The position numbers were made by a program, and so were the translations under genes. Shown piece by piece: positions 38,004 through 46,408 of a DNA stretch of 64,000 bases (position 1 is its first letter; each line of letters starts with the position of its first letter). Source of the stretch: Streptosporangium album (lineage in GTDB: Bacteria > Actinomycetota > Actinomycetes > Streptosporangiales > Streptosporangiaceae); the NCBI RefSeq assembly GCF_014203795.1, contig NZ_JACHJU010000001.1:248001-312000 (forward strand). Direction: 5' to 3'. The notes beneath the pieces are model-generated. The model was not told the DNA's origin. It searched no databases and saw only the letters and a list, made by a program, of their open reading frames with translations.

Positions 38004-38764
38004 ACCGTGACTCCGTTGGTGAGGCCGAGGTCGCCGCTCCGGCCAGAGGTGATCAGTTCGACGACCTGCGCGTGGGTGACGTCGGCGGTCTTCACCTGGG
38101 CCGCCATCCGGCCGAGGTAGAGCGCTGCGATCCGGTCGGACACGGCGAACACGTCGTTCATGTTGTGTGAGATGAGCACGACGGCCAGGCCCTGGTCGGC
38201 CAGGCGGCGGACCAGCTCCAGCACCTGCGCCGTCTGGGCCACGCCGAGCGCGGCGGTGGGCTCGTCGAGGATGACGACCTTGCTGTTCCAGAGCACGGCC
38301 TTGGCGATGGCCACGGTCTGCCGCTGGCCGCCGGAGAGGCTGGCGACGTGCTGGCGGATGGACTTGACGGTCCTGACCGACAGGCTCTCCAGGGTCTTGG
38401 CCGCCATCTCCTCCATCGTGTCCTCGTCGAGCACGACGCCGCGCTTCTTCTCGCGGCCGAGGAACATGTTCTGGACGATGTCGAGGTTGTCGCAGAGCGC
38501 GAGGTCCTGGTAGACGATCTCGATGCCCAGCTCGCCCGCGTCGCGCGGGCTGTGGATCTGGACGGGTCTGCCATCGAAGAGATACTCGCCCGCGTCGATC
38601 GGGTGGATACCGCCGACGCACTTGACGAGGGTGGACTTGCCCGCGCCGTTGTCGCCGACCAGCGCGGTGACCTCTCCGGGGTAGACGGAGAAGTCGACGT
38701 CGTGCAGAACCTGCACGGGACCGAAGCTCTTGTCGATCCCACGGAGTTCCAGTACGGGGTTCAT
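38000..38764 (-). CDS. xylG: Sugar ABC transporter ATPase (XylG type, single domain)
   Basis: 254 residues from ATG 38764 with GAGGAG seven bases upstream. Walker A LVGDNGAGKSTLVKCVGG, signature ASLSGGQRQTVAIAKAV, Walker B KVVILDEPTAALG and switch His in LISHNMNDV. Enterobacterial XylG has two fused ATPase domains; this protein has one, as in many actinobacterial CUT2-like systems, and probably works as a dimer. Third upstream partner is the binding protein. Confidence 0.93.
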   Translation of the reverse strand: MNPVLELRGIDKSFGPVQVLHDVDFSVYPGEVTALVGDNGAGKSTLVKCVGGIHPIDAGEYLFDGRPVQIHSPRDAGELGIEIVYQDLALCDNLDIVQNMFLGREKKRGVVLDEDTMEEMAAKTLESLSVRTVKSIRQHVASLSGGQRQTVAIAKAVLWNSKVVILDEPTAALGVAQTAQVLELVRRLADQGLAVVLISHNMNDVFAVSDRIAALYLGRMAAQVKTADVTHAQVVELITSGRSGDLGLTNGVTV

Positions 38765-38782
38765 GTGGGGCTCCTCGATGCG

Positions 38783-38820
38783 GGGGTACGGCCGGCGGAG
38801 GTCCGCCGGCCGTGCCCCCG
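38783..38820 (-). terminator. Intercistronic hairpin between xylF and xylG
   Basis: An 18-pair stem with one G-T mismatch and a 2-base loop (arms GTACGGCCGGCGGA and TCCGCCGGCCGTGC at the core), directly after the xylF stop. In binding-protein operons such hairpins partly stop transcription or protect the upstream mRNA, giving more binding protein than ATPase. Confidence 0.75.
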
Positions 38821-38825
38821 GCGCG

Positions 38826-39944
38826 TTACTGGATTCCGGCCTCGGTGCACTTGGCGGCGAAGTCACCGGTGCACAGCTCGTCCTTGCTCACGTAACCGTC
38901 GGCCACGACGTCCTTGACGTTGTCGACGTAGATGGCCTGCGGGTCGAGCAGGACGGCGGGGACGTCCGCGTTGCTCTCGGTGTCCTTGACCGAACCGGTC
39001 GCCGCGGGCTTCTCGCCCTTGGCGAGGGCGATGGCGAGCTGGGAGGCCGCGTCGGCCTCCTTCTTGATCGCCTTGTAGACCGTCATGCACTGGTCACCGG
39101 CGAGGATGTTCTGCAGACCCTGCACGGTGGCGTCCTGGCCGGTGACCGGGACCTTGCCGTTGAGGTTGTTCTTCTTCAGCACGGTGATGGCGGCGTTGCC
39201 GAGGCCGTCGTTGGCGGCCAGCACACCGGCGATCTTCGGCTGCTCGGTGAGCATCTGCTCGAAGATCGTGCCCGCCTGCGCGTTGTCCCAGTCCGGCACC
39301 GACTGGTCCGGACCCTTGACGTAGTCCTTGGAGTCGTACTTGGCCTTGAGCACGCCGTCGTAGCCGTTCTTGAACAGCGTGGCGTTGTTGTCGGTGGGCG
39401 AGCCGTTGAGCTCGGCGATGATCGGCTTGTCGGCCTTCTTGTCGGTCAGGCACTTGACCAGGCCCTCGCCCTGCAGGGTGCCGACCTTGGTGTTGTCGAA
39501 GCTGACGTAGTAGGAGGCGCCGCCGTTCAGGGTCAGCCGATCGTAGTCGATCGTGGCCACGCCCTGGGACTTGGCCTTGTCGAGTACGGCCTTGCCGGTC
39601 CCGCTGTCCAGGTTGACGATCATCAGCACGGTCGCGCCATTGGTGATCATCTGGTCGGCGATGGTCTGGAACTGGGTCTTGTCGCCCTGGGCGTTCTGGA
39701 TGTCGTAGGCGACGCCCGCGGCCTTGAACGCCTCCTCCAGATACTTGCGGTCCGCGGTCTCCCAGCGGGCCGAGGACTTGCTGTCCGGCAGGATGACGCC
39801 GACCTTGCCGGCCACGGCCTGGCTCGCCGCGGGAGCGGTGCTGTTCTGGGCGGCGGTGGTGGTGTCGCTTTCACCACCGCAGGCGGTGAGACCGAGGGTC
39901 ATGGCCGCGGCGGCGGCGGTCAAGCTGAGGATCCCCTTGCGCAT
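38826..39944 (-). CDS. xylF: Sugar-binding lipoprotein (XylF type)
   Basis: 372 residues from ATG 39944 with AAAGGA about ten bases upstream. Lipobox LGLTACGGES, then a type I periplasmic-binding fold: GKVGVILPDSKSSARWETAD, ATVLMIVNLDSGTGKAV, DYDRLTLNGGASYYVSFDN and VPVTGQDATVQGLQNILAGD. The phrase YDRLT and overall order match the xylose-binding protein family. First gene of the operon; a transposon end lies 226 bases upstream of the start, so part of the original control region may be displaced. Confidence 0.92.
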   Translation of the reverse strand: MRKGILSLTAAAAAMTLGLTACGGESDTTTAAQNSTAPAASQAVAGKVGVILPDSKSSARWETADRKYLEEAFKAAGVAYDIQNAQGDKTQFQTIADQMITNGATVLMIVNLDSGTGKAVLDKAKSQGVATIDYDRLTLNGGASYYVSFDNTKVGTLQGEGLVKCLTDKKADKPIIAELNGSPTDNNATLFKNGYDGVLKAKYDSKDYVKGPDQSVPDWDNAQAGTIFEQMLTEQPKIAGVLAANDGLGNAAITVLKKNNLNGKVPVTGQDATVQGLQNILAGDQCMTVYKAIKKEADAASQLAIALAKGEKPAATGSVKDTESNADVPAVLLDPQAIYVDNVKDVVADGYVSKDELCTGDFAAKCTEAGIQ

Positions 39945-40046
39945 GGTGCACGGGTCCTTTCTGGGGGAGATGGGGGTATAGATCCGAGATGGGGGCATGC
40001 CGAGCTCGCGGGTACGGCCGTCCGGGTTCCGGCTCACCGTTCCGTT

Positions 40047-40071
40047 GAATGTTGTTTGCCGCAACGTATTC
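40047..40071. promoter_or_regulatory. Possible operator in the xylF promoter
   Basis: GTTGTTTGCCGCAAC (arms GTTG and CAAC) inside a wider imperfect inverted repeat with GAAT and ATTC at the outer ends, about 110 bases upstream of xylF. It could be the ROK site. Not confirmed by a second copy. Confidence 0.3.
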
Positions 40072-40164
40072 CGCCGTTGGCCAGGAACACCAGACCTTGG
40101 ATAGGTAAAGTTTGTTGTGGCCGGTAACAATCCAGAAACGCAGACTTAACCGACCGCGCTCCGC

Positions 40165-40169
40165 GCGAT
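40165..40169. repeat. Left target-site duplication GCGAT
   Basis: Identical to 49713-49717 and directly abutting the TGTGACT left end. Five bases is the duplication length made by Tn7-like elements. Confidence 0.9.
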
Positions 40170-40194
40170 TGTGACTCGCCGAGATAGTTGTCAC
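40170..40194 (+). repeat. Left terminal inverted repeat with TnsB-like site
   Basis: Begins TGTGACTCGCC and ends GATAGTTGTCAC. A second related motif, GGTTGCTGTCACC at 40203-40215, overlaps the tniQ stop codon, so the left end is very compact. Confidence 0.88.
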
Positions 40195-40210
40195 TTCGCC
40201 ACGGTTGCTG

Positions 40211-41440
40211 TCACCAACCTGGGGCCGAGTTGAGCCGTGGCCCATGACGGAGGCCGCTCCAGGGTTTGCGCATAGCGACTGCGAGGGCCCTTGATCGTCT
40301 GGGGTTGCTGCGGATCGCGTTTGTGGCTCGCCCGTTGGTTCGGTCAGCTTGAATCAGCAGGGGGGCCAGGGCCCTTTGAAGGCCGCCCGAGGTCGGTTTC
40401 TTGAGGACCTTCCAGGCGATGCTCAAGATCGCGGCGCAGGTGCGGGCGTCTGCTGGGGCGGCGGCCCAGGGCTGTGAGACTCGGAACTGGTTTTGATGAT
40501 GGTGGGTTTGACGAGTCCGGCTCATGTGCAGTCGCAGGCGTGCTTCTTCATCGATGGCTGCGGCCAGGGTAGGTGAGGCGCAGAGCCCTTCGGAAGCAGG
40601 CCATGAGAGCAGGACCAGGGCCGCGATGATGCCGAGATCCGTGAAGTACTGGTGGTTCATGATGGGAGTTCCTGCAACCCGGAGCGGATCTCCCGGGGGC
40701 CGGTTCATGTTGGTGATCAGGCTGTTTTGAAGTCGGAGAAGCTCCGGGACTTCATCGGCTGGCTGATGGTCGGGTGAGGGGTCGGCGAGCTGAACTCCGC
40801 AGAACGCTCTACGGCCTCCTGAGGGTTTTTGCCCGGTGAGGTGCCGACACTGGGTGGGATGGGGACGCGGATCGCTGAGGCTGCCGACCGCTGAACGATC
40901 CATCGGGGCCGCGTGGATTTCATGGTTGCTGCCCGCGGGGCAGGCGTGGCGGAGCAGACGCTGGTGGATGGGACAGGCGAAGACCATCGGGAGATACCAA
41001 TGTCTTCGCCAGGGTCCGCCATGTTCGTTCTGCAAGGGGCTGCCGTCACCGGCCAGGCATTGCGGGCAGTATCGGGGTTCGCTGTGGAACAACCATCGGT
41101 GGTGGAAGGACAACTGGGCGAGAGGGGTCGGCTCTGGCCGTATCTCCGGAGGGCCGTGCTGCAGGGTGTTGAAGATGCCGAGTTGGCCAACGCAGAGGTT
41201 CGCGGCTTCCTGTGGAGTGAGGCGGGTTGCCGTGGCGAAGGGCTGGAGATGGTCCTTCAGGTCGATCACCAGCTGGGTCGAGAGAACTCTGGGAGGACGG
41301 CGATGGGAGGCGTCGACTAGCCCGGTGAGGAAAGCGAGATAGCCGGGACTGATGTTCAGCCGGTGAGCCAACCTGAGCATGAATCCGGTGAGAGATTCGT
41401 CTGGCAGCGGATCCAGGCTTCTGGGCAGAGGCTCTGGCAT
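40211..41440 (-). CDS. tniQ: TniQ-family transposition protein
   Basis: About 409 residues from ATG 41440 (MPEPLPRSLDPLPDESLTGF). The TniQ start PLPDESLTGFMLRLAHRLNI is clear, and a zinc-binding region follows with YCPQCLAGDG, then VFACPIHQRLL and HACPAG. TniQ proteins (relatives of TnsD) take part in target choice with the TnsC ATPase. Starting four bases after the stop of the tnsC tail shows the original operon order tnsC-tniQ before the IS entered. A longer in-frame start at 41491 would overlap that tail. No second TnsD/TniQ is present. Confidence 0.87.
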   Translation of the reverse strand: MPEPLPRSLDPLPDESLTGFMLRLAHRLNISPGYLAFLTGLVDASHRRPPRVLSTQLVIDLKDHLQPFATATRLTPQEAANLCVGQLGIFNTLQHGPPEIRPEPTPLAQLSFHHRWLFHSEPRYCPQCLAGDGSPLQNEHGGPWRRHWYLPMVFACPIHQRLLRHACPAGSNHEIHAAPMDRSAVGSLSDPRPHPTQCRHLTGQKPSGGRRAFCGVQLADPSPDHQPADEVPELLRLQNSLITNMNRPPGDPLRVAGTPIMNHQYFTDLGIIAALVLLSWPASEGLCASPTLAAAIDEEARLRLHMSRTRQTHHHQNQFRVSQPWAAAPADARTCAAILSIAWKVLKKPTSGGLQRALAPLLIQADRTNGRATNAIRSNPRRSRALAVAMRKPWSGLRHGPRLNSAPGW

Positions 41441-41444
41441 CGGT

Positions 41445-41654
41445 TCAGCTCGCGGTCTCATTCGCGGCGGGTCCGCGATCATCGAAGACACGGTTGCGGC
41501 CGGGTGGGCGTTGTGTCGTCCTGCTCGGCTTGTCGGCTGGGATGTTGGGGGTCTCTCCGGCGGCGGGATCGCGGCTGAGGTCGTTGCCTAAATCGATGTC
41601 AATGGTATCGAGCAAGTCGATGTCGAGGAGGCCGCGTCCAGGGAGGTGGTGTTT
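41445..41654 (-). pseudogene. Displaced 3' end of tnsC
   Basis: An open stretch of 69 codons runs from the IS256 border to a TGA four bases before tniQ: KHHLPGRGLLDIDLLDTIDI, then DLGNDLSRDPAAGETPNIPA and GRNRVFDDRGPAANETAS. It has no start of its own. The sequence has the look of a TniB/TnsC C-terminal tail and lies exactly where that tail belongs. The truncated tnsC ends in a similar GRELLDV segment, so the junction is not a simple clean insertion. Confidence 0.65.
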
Positions 41655-42993
41655 GAGAAGGCCACCCGTAATCGGTGACTATTAGGAAGCAATCGCCTCA
41701 ATAGTCACTTTAGCATCGTTTGTCTTATTTTTAGAATCGGGTGAATCGGTGTTCTTGCGACACTCGGCGAGGACCTCCAGCCCCATATAGCGGCGCTGTT
41801 CGGTCCACTCGTCGTTCTGCTCGGCCAGTACCGCGCCGACGAGCCGGACGATCGAGTCGCGGTTGGGGAAGATACCGACGACGTCGGTCCGCCTCCTGAT
41901 CTCCTTGTTCAGGCGCTCCTGAGGGTTGTTGCTCCACGTCTGACGCCAGACGGCTTTGGGGAAGGCGGCGAAGGCCAAGATGTCCTCGCGGGCCTCGTCC
42001 AGATGCTCGGCCGCCTTCGGGTACTTGGCCTCCAGTACCTGCACGACATGACGATGCTGGGCATAGACCGACTCGGCGTCAGGCTGCTCGAAGATGGTGC
42101 GCAGCATGGTGGCCACCCATGGCTGGGCCGACTTCGGAACGCGCGTGATCAAGTTTCGCGCGTAGTGGGTTCGACACCTCTGCCAGGATGCGCCCGGCAA
42201 AGTGGAGGCGATCGCGTCGCGCAGCCCGGCGTGGCAGTCGGAGGTCACCATCAGCACGCCGGACAGGCCGCGGGCGACCAGGCCGCGCAGGAACGCCGGC
42301 CAACCCGCGCCGTCCTCGCTGGAGACGACGTCCAGGCCGAGGATCTCGCGCAGGCCGTCGGCGTTGACACCGGTGGCGACCAGGGCGTGCACGGTCACCG
42401 TCCGGCCGCCTTCGCGGACCTTCTGCGTGAGGGCATCGATCCAGACGAAGGTGTACGGGCCGGCGTCCAGCGGCCGGGACCGGAACTGCTCCACCATGCC
42501 GTCGAGTTCGGCGGCCATCGCCGAGACCTGCGACTTCGACAACGAGGTGATGCCCATCGCCTCGGCCAGCTTCTCCACCCGCCGCGTCGACACCCCGAGC
42601 AGGTAGGAAGTCGCCACCACCGAGGTGAGCGCCCGCTCGGCCCGGCGTCGCTTGTCCAGCAGGAAGTCCGGGAAGTAGGAGCCCTGTCGTAGCCGGGGCA
42701 CGGCCAGTTCGATGCTCCCGGCCCGGGTGTCCCACGGCCGCGTACGGTAGCCGTTGCGGGTGTTGACCCGCTCGCTGCTGATCTCGCCGTAGCCGGCGCC
42801 GCACAGCTGCTCGACCTCGGCATCCATCATCCGCTGCGCGAACTCCCGGATCATCGTGCGCAGCAGGTCCGGACTCGCCGCGGCCAGGGTGTCTTCCAAG
42901 TACTCCCCGGCAGCGGGCACAATGTCATTGACGGCCACTTCGTCCCCTTCGTGTTGATATGAGCGAATCGAAGGATTACGGAGTGGCCGTCTC
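41655..42993. mobile_element. IS256-family insertion sequence inside the Tn7-like element
   Basis: Ends are imperfect inverted repeats of about 20 bp: GAGAAGGCCACCCGTAATC at 41655-41673 and, read inward from the right, GAGACGGCCACTCCGTAATC (42974-42993), one indel apart. It encodes one transposase. No matching 8-9 bp duplication is seen (TGGTGTTT left, TTGTCACA right), which suggests rearrangement after or during insertion. Confidence 0.85.
41682..42938 (-). CDS. IS256-family (mutator-type) transposase
   Basis: A protein of 418 residues, intact. The DDE residues are Asp in YTFVWIDALTQKVREGGR, Asp in GVLMVTSDCHAGLRDAI and Glu in NNPQERLNKEIRRRTDVVG, with the mutator signature WQRCRTHYARNL. 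Start GTG 42938 with GAAGGGGA upstream. It moves the IS by a copy-out mechanism typical of the family. Same strand as the tns genes. Confidence 0.95.
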   Translation of the reverse strand: MAVNDIVPAAGEYLEDTLAAASPDLLRTMIREFAQRMMDAEVEQLCGAGYGEISSERVNTRNGYRTRPWDTRAGSIELAVPRLRQGSYFPDFLLDKRRRAERALTSVVATSYLLGVSTRRVEKLAEAMGITSLSKSQVSAMAAELDGMVEQFRSRPLDAGPYTFVWIDALTQKVREGGRTVTVHALVATGVNADGLREILGLDVVSSEDGAGWPAFLRGLVARGLSGVLMVTSDCHAGLRDAIASTLPGASWQRCRTHYARNLITRVPKSAQPWVATMLRTIFEQPDAESVYAQHRHVVQVLEAKYPKAAEHLDEAREDILAFAAFPKAVWRQTWSNNPQERLNKEIRRRTDVVGIFPNRDSIVRLVGAVLAEQNDEWTEQRRYMGLEVLAECRKNTDSPDSKNKTNDAKVTIEAIAS

Positions 42994-43028
42994 TTGTCAC
43001 ATGGATCTCACCCGTGCCAACGCCAGGC

Positions 43029-44171
43029 CTAGATCACCCGCACACCATCTCCCTGGACGTGAACGTCGAGGAGTTCCCGGCCGGTGCCGATGGCCGCGGT
43101 GCACCCATCCTCGATGAGCCGTTCCAGCAGGCCGACAATCCCGGCGGTTCGGGCGAAGAGGTATTCGGGCATCTTGCCGGTGGTGAGCATGCTGGGTGGG
43201 GCGCGAAAGAGCCGCAACTGGTCTTCGATGCCGGCCAGGTGCGCCAGCCAGGCGTTGATGGTCTCGGGGGTGCTGTAGTCGAACGGGTCGAGATCGATCA
43301 AGTCGAACCGGCGCTGGGTCTGGGTGGCGGCTTCGTCGTTGCCGTTCTTCTTCGTGTGCCGCCGGCCGGTAAAGACCCACTGGCCGGTGCGCAGATCGTG
43401 ACGGCCTTCACCCAGCAGGCCGGAGGTGCGGATCCCGACCCCGATCAAGATCAGGGTGACTTGCATGCTCATCAGACTCCGTAGCAGGTCCAGGGTGTCT
43501 TGGTCGGCTTCGCGGTGCATCTTGAGCCGGGTGATGTCATCGATGATCAAGACGCGGGTGCCGTGGTCACGGAGCGAATCTCGGACTGAGCGGATTAGCT
43601 GAGGCAGGGTCGCCCGATAGCCCAGCGGGTGGCCATAGAAACTCAAGATCGCCTCGCAGAGGCTCTTGGGTGTCGCGGTGACCGGGGTCTGGACGTAGGC
43701 GACCGGTGCCCAAAGATCTCGGGTCCCGAGGATGGCGTCCGGGTTGAGCTGCTGGTGTAGGAGCCGCCAGAAGTCCTCGAACGCCGCCGCTGCCTCGCAG
43801 ACTGTCTCGGTCTTGCCCTGGTAGCCACCACCGTTGATCATCAGCCCGGCGCGGGTGGTGGGCTTGGTTTTCAGCGCGTTGCTCTGGATCCGTGAGCGCA
43901 TGATGGTGGTGACCTTCAGGCTCATCGGAGTTTCCTGCAGTCGCAGGTTCGCATGAGTGGCTGCCCGGTGCAGATCGTGTAGAGCCTGACCTCGTGGTCC
44001 TTGCGCCCGATGGGCGGCCAGGTCCAGACGTGGTGCAGGAACGAAGCTTCCCCGGGTGAGACGAAAGTGCTGCCAGCCTTGAATGGTTTCCCGGTCGATC
44101 GGCGCGCCGGGCAGCGTGAACGACGCCGGGCGACCCTCCTGTGCTGCGGGATCGTCCACCACTTCGTGCAT
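43029..44171 (-). CDS. tnsC: TnsC/TniB-like AAA+ ATPase, C-terminus altered by the IS
   Basis: A protein of 380 residues. It has an N-terminal helical region (DLHRAATHANLRLQETPM), Walker A in MINGGGYQGKTETV, Walker B in TRVLIIDDITRL, a sensor region in LILIGVGIRTSGLLGEG, and RRFDLIDLDPFDY. This ATPase links the transposase to the target chosen by TniQ. The last about ten residues (HVQGDGVRVI) look unrelated to the family tail, which lies beyond the IS256 element. ATG follows the tnsB stop by 11 bases with AGAGG adjoining. Activity may be impaired. Confidence 0.85.
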   Translation of the reverse strand: MHEVVDDPAAQEGRPASFTLPGAPIDRETIQGWQHFRLTRGSFVPAPRLDLAAHRAQGPRGQALHDLHRAATHANLRLQETPMSLKVTTIMRSRIQSNALKTKPTTRAGLMINGGGYQGKTETVCEAAAAFEDFWRLLHQQLNPDAILGTRDLWAPVAYVQTPVTATPKSLCEAILSFYGHPLGYRATLPQLIRSVRDSLRDHGTRVLIIDDITRLKMHREADQDTLDLLRSLMSMQVTLILIGVGIRTSGLLGEGRHDLRTGQWVFTGRRHTKKNGNDEAATQTQRRFDLIDLDPFDYSTPETINAWLAHLAGIEDQLRLFRAPPSMLTTGKMPEYLFARTAGIVGLLERLIEDGCTAAIGTGRELLDVHVQGDGVRVI

Positions 44172-44182
44172 CCTCTTTCTGC

Positions 44183-46408
44183 TCAGTCGTCGCCTGATGT
44201 CGCTGCCTGTGGTGGGTCTTCCGGGTCGGGGAGGGCGAACAGATTGCCGCGCCGGTAAGCGGCGCCCAACGGTGGCGGCACTCGCGGTTGTCCTGGGCCT
44301 TGAGCTTGTTCGCGCCGGTGCCGGCGTTCGGCATCCAGCGCTCGGACCGCCTGAATTGGACGAGGCGCCTGCAGGTCTTGGGCCGGGTGGTGCCTGTCAG
44401 CGGGCCGGTCCTCGGCTGCGGACTCGGCTCTGTTCTCCTCCCGGGAATGCCCGATCCGTTCAGTCTTGCTCAGCTGCGTCGGCCACTGCTCGACCGGGAT
44501 CCGGGCGCTGAGCAGTTCGAGGAGCAATGGCAGCAGTTCGGCGTCGCTGCGCGGTCGCAGCCCGGCCTTGCGAACGACGGTCAGGAGTTCCTCGACGCGC
44601 TGGTCCCCGAACGCCGGAACCTGCCCTTCGGGCGGCAGCCCCGTCCAGCGCAGCGGGTGCCACTCATGGGTGAGGGGATCTTGGAAGAACACGGTGCGGC
44701 GGTCACGCGGCTCGCGGTGGATCCGCCAGCGGCCTTTGTGCCGCCCGCCGCGTGAGGACAACTCACTCCGATAGGGATCCAGAGCATCACCGTCATACCA
44801 AAGCCCGGCGATCTTCACCCCGCGGTCCCCGTGGATGCCGACATGATGCGCGGGAAGCAGCTGGTAGTAGAGCTCCGGCGCGGGAATCTGCAGAGCGAAC
44901 CCGGCCTGCTGGAACGATGCCGCGAACAGTGAATTGGGGCTGTGGTCACCGCCCGGATCCCAAGCCGGTGCGTACTCGCCGAGCCTGCGGTTCTGCCAGA
45001 GCGCCACGATCCACGTTGCGATCAGGTGTTCCATCTCCGCGACCGTCAACACCGCGTCACCCTCAGGATCGGCGCCCCGATCGGCGATGTCGATGCCGCT
45101 GTAGCCGGGGAGCCGCTCGAACAGCAGCGACCGGATCGCGCCGAAAACGCGTTCGACTGCGTGCTTGTCGGTCGGCCGCAGCACCCGGGCGGGCAGGATG
45201 TTGCAACCGAGCACCCGCTGGACCTCGACCAGGTGGTGGTTCTTATAGACCGACCCGTGATCGGTGGTAACCGTCTCCGGGGAGAAGAACGGCAGACCAG
45301 CGACCTTATGACCGGCGAACTCGGCGACCACCGCGGCCGGCAGGCCCGGGTAAGGCCACTCCAGCTCTGGCCCCCACTCGGGGCGCATCGGCAGCGGCAA
45401 CATCACATCGCGCAGCACCATCGCGACGTCGACCGAGGTATCGGAGACCAGCGTCAGCCGGAACGCGCAGAGCGAATGCGTATAAACATCCAACGCGAGT
45501 GTGAGATGAACCGTGGTCGGGTCCGCGAACACGCTCTCGCGAACCATCACCGGCAGCACCGTGGTGTCGAGCGCGACGACCTGGCCCGGCCGGTCGATCA
45601 GCACATGGCCGCCCGGCGTCGGCAGCTGAGCGCTGCGGACATACCGCTGACGGCCGCCGCCAGAGCCGAACCACTCCCGCCAGACCCGCCGCAGCGTGTT
45701 GTAGGACGGGACGACAACCTCCGGCCCGAACATCTCCCGCACGTACTGGTGGATCATGGTTTCGCGGCTGCGCATGCTGATCCGCGACCGGTGCAACGTC
45801 TCGGCTCGAACCGCCAAGATCGCCTCACGGACCTGTTCGCCAACGCTCGGGTGCCCGCCCGACTGCCGCAACCACCGCTCATCAGCGCAGCCGATCAGAC
45901 CCGATCGGCGACGGCCCTGCTCCCACCGAATCAAGGTCCGATAGCCGACCTTCGCCAGCCCAAGCAGGCCGGCCTCTTGCCGATCCAACACCGCCAGCTC
46001 CGCGACCTTGGCCAGCCGCCGCTCAGATAACGTCGTGCGGTCCGGGTCATAACACGGTTTGGGCTCCCCAGGGCCTGGCCGGCCCGGATCTCCGCTGCGG
46101 AACCCAGTGGCCACCTCCAGCAGGTGTGCCATCCGCAGCTGGGCCAGGCGGAGTTTGTCCGGCGGCAAGTCCCCGGCCGCTGGCGGTTGTCGACCCCGTG
46201 CCGCCCCCGAGGCCTCGGTGCGCGAGGAAGGACGGCAGCTGGGATGGTTGGCCAGGAACGCAAAACTGACCCGTTGCCGGGTCCCATCCGCGGCAACGAG
46301 CTGGACTCGCCCCAGATGCGGTTCGCGAAGCTCAACTTTCCACGGCTCGCCGTCCAGGATCAGCTCGACACCAGCCGAAAGATCCAACACTTCCGCCAGT
46401 CCGGTCAC
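44183..46408 (-). CDS. tnsB: TnsB-like DDE transposase
   Basis: A protein of 741 residues. An N-terminal helix-turn-helix region (EVLDLSAGVELILDGE to about 240) binds ends, then the Mu/TnsB integrase core: first Asp in GQVVALDTTVLPV, second Asp in ETVTTDHGSVYKNHH, Glu in PTDKHAVERVFGAIRSLL. The beta-barrel domain follows, and a charged Pro/Arg-rich tail (after about 640) may contact TnsC. GTG start overlaps the tnsA stop by four bases. TnsB joins 3' ends to the target. Confidence 0.93.
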   Translation of the reverse strand: MTGLAEVLDLSAGVELILDGEPWKVELREPHLGRVQLVAADGTRQRVSFAFLANHPSCRPSSRTEASGAARGRQPPAAGDLPPDKLRLAQLRMAHLLEVATGFRSGDPGRPGPGEPKPCYDPDRTTLSERRLAKVAELAVLDRQEAGLLGLAKVGYRTLIRWEQGRRRSGLIGCADERWLRQSGGHPSVGEQVREAILAVRAETLHRSRISMRSRETMIHQYVREMFGPEVVVPSYNTLRRVWREWFGSGGGRQRYVRSAQLPTPGGHVLIDRPGQVVALDTTVLPVMVRESVFADPTTVHLTLALDVYTHSLCAFRLTLVSDTSVDVAMVLRDVMLPLPMRPEWGPELEWPYPGLPAAVVAEFAGHKVAGLPFFSPETVTTDHGSVYKNHHLVEVQRVLGCNILPARVLRPTDKHAVERVFGAIRSLLFERLPGYSGIDIADRGADPEGDAVLTVAEMEHLIATWIVALWQNRRLGEYAPAWDPGGDHSPNSLFAASFQQAGFALQIPAPELYYQLLPAHHVGIHGDRGVKIAGLWYDGDALDPYRSELSSRGGRHKGRWRIHREPRDRRTVFFQDPLTHEWHPLRWTGLPPEGQVPAFGDQRVEELLTVVRKAGLRPRSDAELLPLLLELLSARIPVEQWPTQLSKTERIGHSREENRAESAAEDRPADRHHPAQDLQAPRPIQAVRALDAERRHRREQAQGPGQPRVPPPLGAAYRRGNLFALPDPEDPPQAATSGDD

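Noticed and set aside
38004-38621. Longer reading of the XylH permease
   Set aside because: The extra residues are the ATPase gene in another frame; ATG 38003 with ATGA overlap is the natural start.
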